Below, in pieces: positions 52,808 to 64,000 of a DNA stretch of 64,000 bases (the stretch's first letter is position 1; the number at the start of each line of letters is the position of its first letter). The stretch spans positions 222,127 through 286,126 of the forward strand of contig NW_005179004.1 in the NCBI RefSeq assembly GCF_000350225.1, given 5' to 3'. The DNA comes from Chondrus crispus (lineage: Eukaryota > Rhodophyta > Florideophyceae > Gigartinales > Gigartinaceae). The notes beneath the pieces are model-generated. The model was not told the origin of the DNA. It searched no databases and worked only from the letters and a program-made list of their open reading frames with translations. The position numbers and the translations under genes were made by a program.

Positions 52808-55800
52808 TAGACACATTTCCACCAGCGGTATGCGGTCAAGTGATTTTCTCGCATCATACGACACGGCGCGCTCTGCGGGGCTCTGTGGGGGCGGTCCCGC
52901 TGGTCCTGGGCCACCCAATCGCCCCGACTGGACGACGGCGGCACACAACGCCACGGAATTCCCAGACCCTGCATTCCATCGCTCTCCTGCATCGACACCG
53001 CCCGCGGCGCTTCACCCGCATCGCCCCCTCCCCGCATTGCCTCAGCGCCTGACTGCTCCCGTCCAAGCTTCTCCCGCACCGCCCCCACCATGCATTCCCC
53101 CGGCGCCTCCCCGCATCTCCCTTCATTGCCTCAAACGCCTCCCCACTCCCGACCACCTCGCTTTGCCTCACCCCCGCATCGCTCTCCATTGCGTGAGGCC
53201 TCTATAGCCTCTCCACGCTCCGGGTCGCTCTGTCCCCGATTTGCTTCAGCTCCTCGCTCTAGGTCCCCTTCTCATTCTACCCCGCCTGTTCGCATGCCTG
53301 CTTCACCGGCGTCGCCTTCTTCTTCGCCTTCGCCACCAGCGCCCACCGCCTTGATCCCCACCGCGCGCACCTCGGCGCACAGATTTGACAGCTGATCTGC
53401 GGCTGTTGGCACGCCTCCTCCACGGTAGCCGTGGATGGCTTGTGAAGGCGACGTCTTCTCAATTAAGGGAACAGATCGTTGAGGGTACGTGTGGGAGGCC
53501 AGTGACATACAAGAGCCAAGATGTGGACTTGGGGGAACCAGTGAATTAGTCTACCATGGATTTGAAGGTTTGAAGGGTCGCTCTATTTTGGCAAAGGCTG
53601 GAACAGAGTGTTCGCTTTGGACCAAGTGGTCGGAGTTTTTCGCATGTTTGCATCCTGCTCGATGTCCTGTCTGTAGTTTTTCATATTCCGAAAGACTGTG
53701 CCGTTAATGTACAACAGCCGGGGGCTTCCACTTGTTAAGCTTGACAATTTCCTTACATGTTCTATTATCCAGGAGAGGTTATCGATTGACTCCTGTGCGG
53801 CTTCCCCGGCATTGTTCAAAACAGACTCTCTCGAGTCCTGGAAGAAAACTTGGCTGATAAAGTTGGATCCTGATGCCGCTTCGATCTGCGCAGAAGCCAC
53901 AGTTGAGAGCCCATCATTGGCCTTCCGTCGCTTTGAATGAGCGAGTGGTCCTTCAAACAGGGGAACTAATCTGTTTTCGTCTCTCCGTGACTTAATGAAA
54001 GGCGGCTGACGACCCCTAATCAATTCACGATACAATGGCAATTCCATGCCTTGAACAAGGTGTTTGAACAATAGAAACGGGTTTTGTAAGTATGCAGGGC
54101 ATGAACAAGTCCATTTAACCTTATCCACATTGTAAATCCCTTTTACGAGATTTGATGTTGCCTTTTTCCATTCCTGCACAAACGCCCGCAACCAGCTTGG
54201 TTTCTTTCGTCCATTCATCATCAATTGGTAGTCTGAGTTAAACTTGGTCATGAGCTTCGTCTCTATGACGTACAGTATTAAATCTGGTCTTGGCCGGTTG
54301 TATGGCAAAAGATAAAGGCGCTTTAAAACTGAGAAATGCGACTCGCACATCATTGTCGTTTTGGTGAGGGGGATGCACGACGCAAGTCGCCTTCCCCAGC
54401 AATAAAACATATTTCCGTCGTACCAATTCTTGATCAAGTACGCTTTAAGGGTCCCCTCACCCTCTGGAGAAAAAAAGAGATCTATTTCTTCCCGTGCTTG
54501 CTGTTCAAAGAAAACTGTAGAGAATTCAGGGTCGAAAAAAGGATGGCGGTTAAACTGGAGACTGATCAACTCAAGTAACTTTGTCTCTCGCTCCTGGGAG
54601 ATTTTAGTCTTCTTATCTCTGCGTAGACCTCCAATCCTCTGCTTGATGGCTCTTTTAAGATGCCAGAGGCAAAAAGACGGATCTATTTTATACACTCGTT
54701 TGATGGCATCCAGTTGACCAGAATCCTTATCTGAAAAGAAGAAGATAGGACGAAACGCCACCAACGAGTCGAACAATCCTCGGAAACATTCATATATTGT
54801 GTCCTTTCTCCGCACGTTTTCTGACGATGAAACACTGCCGGACTCAATAAAAAAGTAAGCGAGCGGAAAGCCAGCACCCAGCACTGCCCCGATCACAACA
54901 AAAAGTTCCCATGATGATGAATTAGTCTTGTACGTAGAATCAATAAATCCTTCAACTATATTGTGTTCTTGACAGAGCATATCTGCCATGCTGGATTTGA
55001 CACCGACAGCAAACGGCGAGCGTTGGTGAAAGAAAACATCGAACGTCTTGCTCTCTTGAGCATACAGTAACACAGATTATTTAGGGTCGACAGCCTTTCG
55101 AAATTGTGATGTCATTTGGTCCAACCACAGTTGGTACACCTGAGGGTACTGAATAAGCACATGTCCAGACGCCCGCAAGTTGGAGCAAATAAGAAACGGA
55201 GTACTACCCTGCCGTGCGTGCTGTAAAACAAATTTCTTCTCCTGTTCAGATAATACATGCTTGTTCTGGGCCCCTTCGTGCAGCAAAGTATGCTTCACCG
55301 TAAGGTTGAGAGTTAAACCTCGGTCATACGAAATAGACAACCTGCCACCACAGTCATGTAATCTTGAACTTGCCTTGCACCGTTTGGCCTCCGCATTATG
55401 GCTTCTCTGACTGCATATATAGGCATGTGTCTTCACACTTTCTTGTGCGAAACATATCGGAACCCTTCAACGTTTTCAACGACAGATTTAACTTTTGTTA
55501 TAAACTCTAAGCGGTTATCCGGGTGCACAGGCTGATCGCTTGCATAACAGCATTCGATAGGATAATGCAGCTTCGTCGACGACTGTAAATTACGCCCCTG
55601 CTCCCTTGCAATAAACGCTTGCTTGTCTGCAACAAATGGAAGCCAACCCATGAAGTAGATTTTTTCGGGAACAAGGTCCATGGGGTCTTCTCTTCGACAG
55701 GTATTACATCTCGTTCGCGGCTCTCCTTTGGTGCTTAAAAACCTAGGTATCTCACGGTCTGCTTTGCATCTGTGACATTTCATTACAAAAAGAGCCCTTA

Positions 55801-56635
55801 GGTTGTCCCGGGAAGTTTCCTCTTCGCTCCCATGAAGAGCAGTAACTACTTCTAAGAAAACGTTTACATCGATGATGATATCAGCACACGAATCTACACT
55901 TAATACTACCCGTAGTATAGCCTCGACCTCGGCAGGTTGCACAACGACCAATTCACAAAGCGCTTCAGAGACGTCATCTGGGCTGGGAAACGTTGCTTCG
56001 AAGCACTGGTGAAAAAAAGCTTCGCAGACCACCAGTGCATCTTGGCACTCTGCTTTGAGTTTAACTTCCCCATCCGGAAACAACTTGCTTGAAGCAGCTC
56101 GACGAGAGGAAGGTAAAGCAGCGAGAAACCCCCTCTGCAATGGGGGACGGAAGGGTGAAATGAACACCGAGAGTGGGGAGGCGCTGGCGGTTTTGGCAAT
56201 GGAGCGTGTAGAGAGATGGGGAGGCGAGGGGGCCCAGCGACTTGGCCGGGTGTGAGGCGATGTGCAGGTCGATGCAGGGTGCGGGGGTGAAGGGGTGACG
56301 GGCAAAGCGGCAAAGCGAGGTGGCCGGGAGTCGGGCGCTTGAGGCGATGGGGGGAGGCGCCGGGGGAATGAAAGGGGGCGGTGCGGGCGAGGCGATGCGG
56401 GGAACAGTCAGCTGAGGCGATGCGGGGTGAAGCGTCGCGGGCGGTGTCGATGCCGGAGAGCGATGCAATGATGCAGGGTCTGGTAATTCCGTGGCGTTGT
56501 GTGCCGCCGTCGTCCAGTCGAGGCGATTGGGCGGCCCAGGACCAGCGGGACCGCCCACAAAGAGCCCCGCAGAGCGCGCCGTGTCGTATGATGCGAGTAA
56601 ATCACTTGAACGCATACAGGTGGTGGAAATGTGTC
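52808..56635 (-). mobile_element. MULE (Mutator-like) element with long terminal inverted repeats
   Basis: Sequence from about 52808 (TAGACACATTTCCACC, ATCATACGACACGGCGCGCT, GACGACGGCGGCACACAACG) to about 53190 recurs inverted at about 56260-56635, with moderate divergence and small indels. TIRs of several hundred bp are typical of MULEs. The element lies directly after TTTGATCTCCTG, which in gene 2's flank continues uninterrupted, so its left edge is well placed. A clean 9 bp target duplication was not found. The transposase is on the minus strand and its first codons lie in the right TIR. Confidence 0.85.
53583..56305 (-). pseudogene. MULE transposase, one frameshift and one in-frame stop
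   Basis: The first part (56305 to 55433) has a Pro-rich start inside the TIR, then helical text and a four-Cys cluster (CHRCKADREIPRF, RCNTCRRED). A GTG/TGTG slip at about 55436 shifts the frame to a FAR1/FLYWCH-like DNA-binding region (YVSHKKV, then THAYICSQRSH, HDCGGRLSIS). A TAA at 55077-55079 interrupts. The same frame continues with GFIDSTYKTNSSSWELFVVI, FFFSDKDSGQLDAIKRVY and FCLWHLKRAIKQRI, the MULE DDE domain. A SWIM-like motif (WTCSCPAYLQNPFLLFKHLV) has Phe where the third zinc Cys should be. The C-terminus is at 53583. Two small lesions suggest a young inactive copy. Confidence 0.85.
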
Positions 56636-57574
56636 TACTGACGGAAAGTGAAAAGAGATCCTACTGTGAGTGTCGCGATCAGGAGAATAGGTCCTGCGCG
56701 GTTATCCGTTCTGAGACGTTCTGGCTCTGGCCCCGTCTCATTTTTGCAACTGGGGTTGCGTCCATGACCCAGCTCGCCTGGTATGCCGTGTTGTAGCGCA
56801 TTTTTATTCGTTTAAATATCATTGGTGCGCCACTGCCAACAGTGGACGAAGCATGATGGAATCGCTACGGGAAATACCTGTCACTGTAAGTCCAGTATGC
56901 TTGTGACCACGTCTTTCCAAAACTTGCACGGACGTTTATAGTTTCTCCTAAAATTTCCGCCAACGTTTTGGCAATGGTTTGCCGATTCTTTTCGGTTTTG
57001 TGGAAAAGTGGCTCAGTTGGAAGATATCATTACAGCTAATCGAGCTGTTTACAAATTGCTTACGTATGGAAAAGTACTGCTCCTGCGAGCACCAGATCAT
57101 CACCTCGAGGACCTTTTCATGACTTACTCGTAGAATATGACCGCCCCCAATAAACGGACAGCTATTGATGGAGGAGACTGGTAGTGTAATGCGAGGGTGC
57201 ACGTCTCCAGAATGTTTCTGAGTTTCGCAGAAAAAGTTGATCAAACTTTCGGCAGCACTTTGGGAACCTTTGAAACTTCAGAAACATTCATCAACCTTTT
57301 CAAAGATGCCGGATCGCATTACAGCTCCGATCGAGGGTGGATGGAAATATTCCATCATTGAGGCCTTGCTTACAGAATCCAACAAGGTCCACCACCGGGA
57401 CCAATGGGAGTGCCGTTTGAGGCGAATATCAGAAAAATCAATTGTCAACCAGGATTTTACGGAGCCATGAGCCCTGGTAAACTTTAATTGGGACCAAATT
57501 TGTATGGCTCTGGGTCACAGACTCTGGTGCCCAGGGCCATTATTGGGACGTATTCTCCTGAATGCGACTCTGAC
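56636..57574. other. Unassigned spacer before duplication unit 2
   Basis: A minus-strand frame at 56948-57244 (INFFCETQKHSGDVHPRITL, HEKVLEVMIWCSQEQYFSIR) could be a protein remnant, but I recognise no family and there are stops on both sides. Confidence 0.3.
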
Positions 57575-57688
57575 AACGACAAGAGAGAAAAAAGAGATTC
57601 CGAGAGAGAGAGATATAGAAAAGAGTAGGCACCGCTTTGCCACCGCCGCCTATTCAAATCCGAACAACACCCCCTATTCGCAAACACC

Positions 57689-60600
57689 ATGGCTGATCCA
57701 TACAGTATCTTGGGCCTCACCGGCCCGGCTGAGCAAGCCGTCCGCCTCATCGCAAGTCTCATCGAACGACACAAAGCCTACAAGGAAAACAAAACGCTCT
57801 CTACGGAAGTGCTCACTGCCTACACTACCTTGCAGGCAGACATCACGGAGCTTGAAAACATGCCGATCCATGGAACGTCGTCGCAGCACACGCGCTTGCT
57901 CCAACGTGAAGTCGCGGACATCTCAAGCTTCATATTGAATTCCCTCGCTGAGCTGCGGAAAGAGTCGAAAGACCCAAAAGCGAGACTCGGTGCGTACGCC
58001 TCTGCAGTGGGAGATAGAGAAGTCCTAGAGAAGCGCAAGCAAGAAGCGGACCGCCTTCACAATCGCATTCTACACGCAAGCGCGGGCATCGATACTCGCA
58101 CGGCCGTCGAGTCGATCAGTCGAGGCACGGGTAATAAGTTCAAGGCGTCGATAAGAGCGGAACGTAATCCTGCGTCGATATGTGTGAAGCTTAATTCTCA
58201 GGGGAGCGATGGATTGCCGAACACGTGTGAGTCGCGTCTGAAAGCGGCTGTGCTACGGAGAGATAGGAACGAGCAAGTGGGTGCCACAGCAGTGGGACAG
58301 GGCGGAGTCGGGAAGACATGTGCCCTACGAGCGATCGCGCACGATGTCGAGATTAAGGCGGAGTTTTCGGGAGGAGTATACTTCATGTCGTTAGGGAAAG
58401 ATGGAAACGTGGGACGGCTGATTGAAGAACTGTGTCTGATTGTGGAAGCGTCCGGTGGGAACCAGAGGGCTGTGGAAATGCGAGAGCAGAGCGAGTTTGA
58501 AAGCGTGTTAGCGAAGGTACAAGCTTGGTTTTGTAGTCATGTGTGTTTGTTCATCATTGATGATGTGTGGGTGGTGAATGATATGGACGCGAATATCCTT
58601 CAAAAGTTGTCTGTTCTGACTGGCACTTTGGGAGGCAGCGGGGGAAGGACGAGCAGACTACTGTACTCCACGAGGGATAGGGAGCTGCATCAGATTGGAG
58701 AGCGGATTGCTTTCGAGCCGAGGGAGAAAGCAGGGAAAGAAGCAGTTGACATGCTTATGCACGCGAGTGAGGCGAATCGAAAGGAAGTGGATGATGCGAG
58801 ATGCAAGGATGCCGTGGGTGAAATACTGAAAATGTGTGGCGGATTGCCGCTTGCTCTGAACGTGGCGGGAACGAGCGTGAGGTACATGAGGGAAAGATGG
58901 CAGGGAGAAGTATCAGAAGCATGGGGGGCGTACCTTTCGAGGATGAAGAGTCGTAACACGATTCGTGGGGAGAGTCCGCAGGATGGATATTCGTCGTTGG
59001 ATGGGACATTACATACGTCACTAGATATCCTGGAGTCGGATGTGGGAAGGAGTGGGGAGACGGTTGATGAATTTTCGTTTCGAAAGATGCACCGGAGTCT
59101 GTGCGTTATGAAGAAGCAAGACCGGATACCTTTGAGTTTGGTTGGAGATTTGTGGGAGATGGACAAGGAGCGGACGGAAAGGTGTGCAAAGGAGATGGAA
59201 AGGGTTGGACTAGTAGAAGTGCAGTATGAGAAGGGTTGTGGTGGGTTGCGGGTGCATGATCTGACGCACGATTTCGCGGTGGAAGAAGCGAAGAAGAAGG
59301 AGGGTGTAGAAGAGTGGTATAAGAAGATGGCGGATGTGTGCAGGGCAGGAGAAGGGTTGCTTGCGATGAGTGAGGACCGAGACGGAGAGGGGAAGAGCGC
59401 ACGGGAGGAGTATGTTTTCGAGAATATATATCGTGTTTTGAAGCAGGGTGGGTGTGTAGAGGAGCTGAAGAGGCTATTTTTGAGTGCGCGATGGGTGAAG
59501 ACAGTGATACGGAGAGGCGGGGTTTGGCAATACGAGGAAGCTGTGAAGGGATTGAGTAGAGACTTGAAGGGGAAAAGAGGAAGCGGGAAGGTGGGAATGG
59601 GACGGGGAGATGAGGATGAAGTGGATGGAATGGTTTTGATGATGCGGGCTGTGCGGCTGAGTGTACCGTTTTGTGGTGAAAACAGTGCCGGGATTTACTT
59701 TCAACTATATGGGCGAGTGAAGCACAAGGCACGGGATTCAAGTTGTGTGCGAAAAATGCTGGAGGAAATTGAGAGATACGCACCACGGCCGTGGGTGCGG
59801 CCTGTGAGTGAGTGTGTAGCGAGAGCCGATGGAAAGATGGTGGAGCAGATTGTTCTGCCATATTACTTTGCTAGAGGAATTGCAGTGGGCATGGATTCCA
59901 GGGGTGAAGTGTATGGATGTCAGGTGGAGGAGTCCGGGACAAAAGTAGCAGTTTTCACGCAATCTGCTGAGAAGGAGACGAAGATAGTTGAATTGGAAGG
60001 CGAGTTCGAAACGGAGAGCCAGGGCCCAGGGGCCAATGAACCAAGCAGTCAATTAGAAGGCGAGTTCGAAACGGAGAGCCAGGGCCCAGGGGATCTTGAA
60101 GCAAGCAGGCGCAAAATGTGTCGACGTTTCAGGGCATATTTTGGAATGTGCTTTGGAAGTTTAACCTCCGAAGTGACTGGAGAAAACTCGAGCGTGACTG
60201 CAGAAAACCCGAGCGTGACAAGACCCACCTGCGCAATTCTCTGTGAGAGGAAGGAGAATGTTGTTGTGGGATATGAAGACGGGACGTTGAGGCTGTGGAG
60301 TACGTCGGAGAGGAAAGTATTGAGAATTTTCCGCGGTCACAAGTCGAGAGTGATTTGTGTTGCGATGAGTGGGGACGGAAGACGTGTGGTATCTGGATCC
60401 CGGGACAAGAGCGTGCGGGTGTGGGACGTAGAGACGGGAGCACAAGTCGGGGAGGCGTTAGTTGGACACACGGGTGGAGTGGCTAGCGTTGCGATGAGTG
60501 GGGACGGAAGACGTGTGGTATCTGGATCGTTTGACAAGAGCGTGCGGGTGTGGGACGTGGAGACGGGAGCACAAGTCGGGGAGGCGTTAGTTGGACATAC

Positions 60601-61611
60601 GGGGGTGGAGTAGCGTTGCGATGAGTGGGGACGGAAGACGTGTGGTATCTGGATCGGATGACAAGAGCGTGCGGGTGTGGGACGTGGAGATGGGAACACA
60701 AGTCGGGGAGGCGTTATTTGGACACACGGATCCGGTGACTAGCGTTGCGATGAGTGGGGACGGAGGACGTGTGGTATCTGGATCGTGAGGACAAGAGCGT
60801 GCGGGTGTGGGACGTGGAGACGGGAGCACAAGTCGGGGAGGCGTTAGTTGGACACACGGGTTGGGTGATTAGCGTTGCGATGAGTGGGGACGGAAGACGT
60901 GTGGTATCTGGATCGGAGGACAAGAGCGTGCGGGTGTGGGACGTGGAGACGGGAGCACAAGTCGGGGAGGCGTTAGTTGGACACACGGGTTCGGTGAATA
61001 GCGTTGCGATGAGTGGGGACGGAAGACGTGTGGTATCTGGATCGTGGGACAAGAGCGTGCGGGTGTGGGACGTGGAGACGGGAGCACAAGTCGGGGACGC
61101 GTTAGTTGGACACACGGGTTGGGTGCTTAGCGTTGCGATGAGTGGGGACGGAAGACGTGTGGTATCTGGATCGTGGGACAAGAGCGTGCGGGTGTGGGAC
61201 GTGGAGACGGGAGCACAAGTCGGGGACGCGTTAGTTGGACACACGAGTTCTGTGAATAGCGTTGCGATGAGTGGGGACGGAAGATGTGTGGTATCTGGAT
61301 CGTGGGACGGGAGCGTGCGGGTGTGGGACGTGGAGAGAGGGATCACACTTCATACTGGGAGGGAAGAGGATTGGGAAGAAATCAGGAGTCGGTTCCTGAA
61401 GACGGCAGGCTTGGGTACTGCTTCCCGCGCAGGACGAAGATCAGAAATATTTTCAAGGGACGGAGGAATTGTGCAAAGGCGAGAGGATGGGTCTGTGGCT
61501 GTCTTGGCCCAGTTGGAGAGTGGCGTAGCAGACTTGCAGATAGACCACGATCACGGGGTCGCAGTTGCAGGGGCGGGCAATCTGGTTGCTATCATGAAGC
61601 TAGTGGTGTAA
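57689..61611 (+). CDS. NB-ARC/WD40 (STAND, NLR-like) protein, gene 2; two small frameshifts in the WD40 array
   Basis: The ATG at 57689 is in a good context and opens a frame of 974 residues. Residues 1-195 are a helical N-terminal domain (MADPYSILGLTGPAEQAVRL). The NB-ARC has GQGGVGKT (203-210), LFIIDDVW (287-294), SRLLYSTRD (322-330), GGLPLAL (384-390) and VHDLTHDF (522-529). A helical region follows, then a linker with a duplicated LEGEFETESQGPG (about 59994-60090), a diverged WD unit (GYEDGTLRLWSTSERKVLRI) and eight near-identical WD40 units. At about 60611 the spacing between units is 127 bp and a TAG appears. At about 60786 an extra T (GGATCGTGAGGAC) shifts the frame again; the last units and the tail are open from 60754 to 61611. 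Either the gene is newly broken or the repeats were misassembled. Likely role: ligand-sensing, ATP-switched immune or self/non-self receptor. Confidence 0.88.
60334..61345 (+). repeat. Eight near-identical WD40 units, gene 2
   Basis: The ATGAGTGGGGACGGA word occurs at 60365, 60494, 60621, 60750, 60880, 61009, 61138 and 61267, so unit lengths are 129 bp except one of 127 and one of 130. The variable residues differ from gene 1 in order, while several two- or three-unit blocks (GWVL-W, SSVN-W) are shared. Confidence 0.95.
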
Positions 61612-63780
61612 GTAAGTATCGAAGTGCGATGGCCGCTTGCCGCCCGTGACAGCAGTAGTGCGTTGGGGTTTTTTGCTTCGTTATTGTTTTTATGAATGCG
61701 TGAGAAGCTCGCCTCACGGACGTTGCAATCCATGTATGTGTATGTATGTGTATGTATGTGTATGTATGAACTAGCGACCTGCTTCCGTTCATCGTGCGCT
61801 CTTGTGCTCAATTTAATATCTTGTGCAATGCAATGATGTGCAGGCAGCTGGCCATTAGTTGCGGGCGAGTGAAGATATAAAGGTATTCGTGAATGAACGG
61901 TGTGTTGAGAAGCGTTGCAGACCGACTCACAAGGTCAAGGCGGGGGCCAATCTGAATGTTGAGAGGCGATGGGAACACGTGCACAGCTCCACACGTGTGA
62001 GAAGAATAGTGGCCAACGAGGGTTTAACTTTTTTCTTCAATTTTACGATAAATTTGAGCTTCCCTCTATCAATCATGAGCTGTACCCTTCGGAGGGTACA
62101 GTTGTACTGTACAACTCTACTGTTGTGGAAATGCAAATGGATTAGATCATTAAAATCGGATCTAGTTAGCAATACGTCACTAAACCTTCAGCAATTATGC
62201 GACGGCGAGATGCAGCAAATCGGACAAAGGAAGTGGAGGGAACACTGCGAGCGGAACGGACGCGACGCAAGAAACGAAGGAGCGCGGCAAATATGAATGC
62301 TGAAATACTGAAGAATATTCAGCAATGGCGGTAAGCAAGGAGCGTAAGTTTACAAGCAAACAAAGCTCATCAGGCGGGATGAGGTGACCTGAATGCGAGA
62401 ATGCATTGCGCAGCACAGCGATAAGATACGAACCAAAGCATCCAGCGACATGCAACGCAGCATGGACGAAGAGCACTGCAGCGAGACGGCGTAATGCAAA
62501 AGCGACAGAGCGCAATGCAGAGTGTAGGCGATAGGGGCGATGCGATACGTACTTAAGCATGATAGATGCAGCGATAACAAAAGAAGAGAAGCAGCGAAGA
62601 GCCAGCACTTGTGCTGAACAAACGTGCCACCGCTTTCCCTCCGTCAAAACCATCCTTGAGCTCCCCAAACCACTACTGTGTCCCGAATCAGCTCCCTATG
62701 TCCGGGGATTCTTTAACTGTACAGCTATACTGTACAAGTGTACAACAGCAATGCAAGCTGATCATGAATGAAGTTTGATCTCCTGTTCAAGTTACAGTTA
62801 CAGTAGAGGAGGGTGCACCACTCCACTGTAATTGCATGGCAGAAGCATTCGAGGGTCGTTCTAAACAGCGGATTAGTTTCAGACTTGCACTTGCACGTCA
62901 GATGGAGACGTCGTACGCACTCTCCTTCAAAATCTTGTCGTGCTTTGTAGCATAGTTACACATCCCCTGTCCTTTGCATTTTGTTCTTGCATGAACTTTT
63001 ACCAGTGTACTTAAGCTCAACTCCCTCGCTTCGCTTTATTGAGGCCAGCGCCTAAGCACAGCACTATCTCAGCATCAGATAAAAGCAAAACCAAGGGCAC
63101 TTTGCCTACTTGCCATAACCCTCAAGTCCCAGCCTGCATACTGACCTCAGCCTGCCCCCCCAACTAAATACTCACTCCCGTATTGAATCCCTTCGCACAG
63201 ACTCGTCAAGGGGCAGCAACTGGACTTTCTCCGTATATGCCTTCGGAGTGCTGTCGTGGAAAGGTGTGTCTGCTTTGAATGCACTGTGTGCATGCTACAG
63301 GATGCATAGAGAGCATCAGAGCAAAGTAGCTAAGTGCGAAAGCCGTCCACTAATACGCCGTACAGCATGTATGAGAGGCACATCTGTCCACCACCGCTAG
63401 ATTTCTTACAAGTACGGGAGCGAGGATGCCACCTGATCCCACAACAGGGAACCTGTTGCCATTCATCTAGTCGTTGCAAATCCCAAAATCCACGTCACTA
63501 TATTCCATCACCTCACGCCGGCACCACCCGTGCCCCCCCCACCGCCCACTCAACAACCTTGTGATAAGAGGGGGGCACCCCCCGGCCAGGAGACTGTGGA
63601 GAGGGATGTCAACAGTATACTGTATGTAGTAGTGATATCCAACAAACATTCCTGACGATCTAATTTCTATCTCGAATTGCATTGCTACCACCAACAGCCT
63701 CACCAGCATAGTTCGTCGGCTTTCCGCACATTGCCCCTTCCTCTGCCCACCATCGACGGGCGTGCACTTCCCCGCCCCAC
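61612..63780. other. Intergenic region after NB-ARC gene 2
   Basis: No gene is recognised. It holds a GTATGT microsatellite at about 61733-61767, the hairpin TGTACCCT/AGGGTACA near 62081-62100, and the insertion relative to unit 1 at about 62115-62710. Confidence 0.55.
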
Positions 63781-64000
63781 ATGCCTGCCCCGCCCCAATC
63801 GCTCAACCATGCTGCTCGTGTGCACCATCTCCCGCTCGCAGTCCTCCTCGCCCTCATGCTCGCCGCACCGCACGCCGCAGCGCGCCCGCTCGAGGGCCAC
63901 CAGCTGCGCTGCTGCACTGCGCTGGAGAGCCCCATCCTGTTCAGCGACCCCAGCGTGCCGGTACGTCGCCTTCACCATCCCCTCCCCCCCCCCCCACACT
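63781..64000 (+). CDS. Start of a probable secreted protein gene, cut by the window edge
   Basis: The ATG at 63781 opens a frame without stops to the edge. Residues 17-35 form a signal-peptide core (LPLAVLLALMLAAPHAAA), followed by RPLEGHQLRCCTALESPILF and SDPSVP. GTACGT at 63961-63966 could be a 5' splice site, after which the text becomes Pro-rich and less protein-like. G+C is high. The family is not recognisable from 60 residues. Confidence 0.4.
   Translation, partial: MPAPPQSLNHAARVHHLPLAVLLALMLAAPHAAARPLEGHQLRCCTALESPILFSDPSVPVRRLHHPLPPPPH

Larger units (their letters stand above)
57575..62790. repeat. Segmental duplication unit 2 around NB-ARC gene 2
   Basis: Partner of 37450-52800. 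It begins in the leader about 110 bp before the ATG and includes the gene, its 3' flank and the GTACAACAGCAATGCAAG block at about 62742. An extra segment (about 62115-62710) interrupts the palindromic stretch relative to unit 1. Confidence 0.85.

Noticed and set aside
52799-56645. A 9 bp target duplication around the MULE
   Set aside because: Flanks (CTGATAC on the left, CTGACGG on the right) agree only partly, so no duplication is claimed.

Overview
The window looks like nuclear DNA of a multicellular eukaryote that is dense in transposable elements. My best guess is a florideophyte red alga such as Chondrus crispus. That guess rests on NB-ARC/WD40 proteins coded in single long exons, few visible introns, TATA boxes and AATAAA signals close to short genes, and about half G+C; it is not proven by any marker here. 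There are two 100-N assembly gaps (33767-33866 and 50400-50499). Very few genes are intact, and most coding stretches are element proteins or host gene fragments broken by one or a few frameshifts or stops.

Layout, left half. At 1-1386 lies the 3' end of a Ty1/copia element. A 1.66 kb segment at 1389-3045 carries a secreted cysteine-rich protein gene and recurs at 29944-31603 with a broken gene copy; a third, diverged and intact relative is at 35132-35674. A decayed Ty3/gypsy pol (minus strand, 4340-6045) is followed by an AT-rich fold-back element (6035-6493) that holds an apparently intact organelle-like tRNA-Ser(GCU). Positions 7930-9290 hold fragments of a sugar-dehydrogenase-like gene and a phosphotransferase-like gene. 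An acidic-protein gene (9547-10512) is cut by a 452 bp MITE. Then come a complete Tigger/pogo-like element (11067-13307), an unrecognised broken gene (14889-15925), a CACTA-type transposase relic (16377-19518), a gypsy gag-pro fragment (20175-24488), and a copia element (24489-27362) interrupted by two LTRs whose removal restores the copia protein.

Layout, right half. A segmental duplication gives two NB-ARC/WD40 (STAND/NLR-like) genes. Gene 1 (37660-52002) was hit first or later by a solo LTR (38570-39043, itself carrying a 314 bp MITE) and by a 10.1 kb element (39072-49176) with 25 bp perfect terminal inverted repeats and a TGA target duplication. That large element carries both PIF/Harbinger genes at its edges and, between them, a collection of host-like gene pieces: a Mer3/HFM1-like helicase domain, a BTB-BACK protein, an RsmG-like methyltransferase fragment, a membrane protein and Ser/Pro/Thr-rich coding stretches. 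Gene 2 (57689-61611) has full N-terminal and NB-ARC regions but two small frameshifts inside its WD40 array. Between the genes sits a MULE element (52808-56635). The right edge has the start of a probable secreted protein gene (63781 onward).

The two strongest leads are (a) the near-identical 43-residue WD40 repeats with variation confined to a few positions, which resembles the fungal NWD/HET allorecognition genes and would be a rapidly diversifying recognition system in an alga, and (b) the gene-carrying 10 kb Harbinger-type element inserted in one of these recognition genes. A third lead is the double eight-cysteine secreted protein family.
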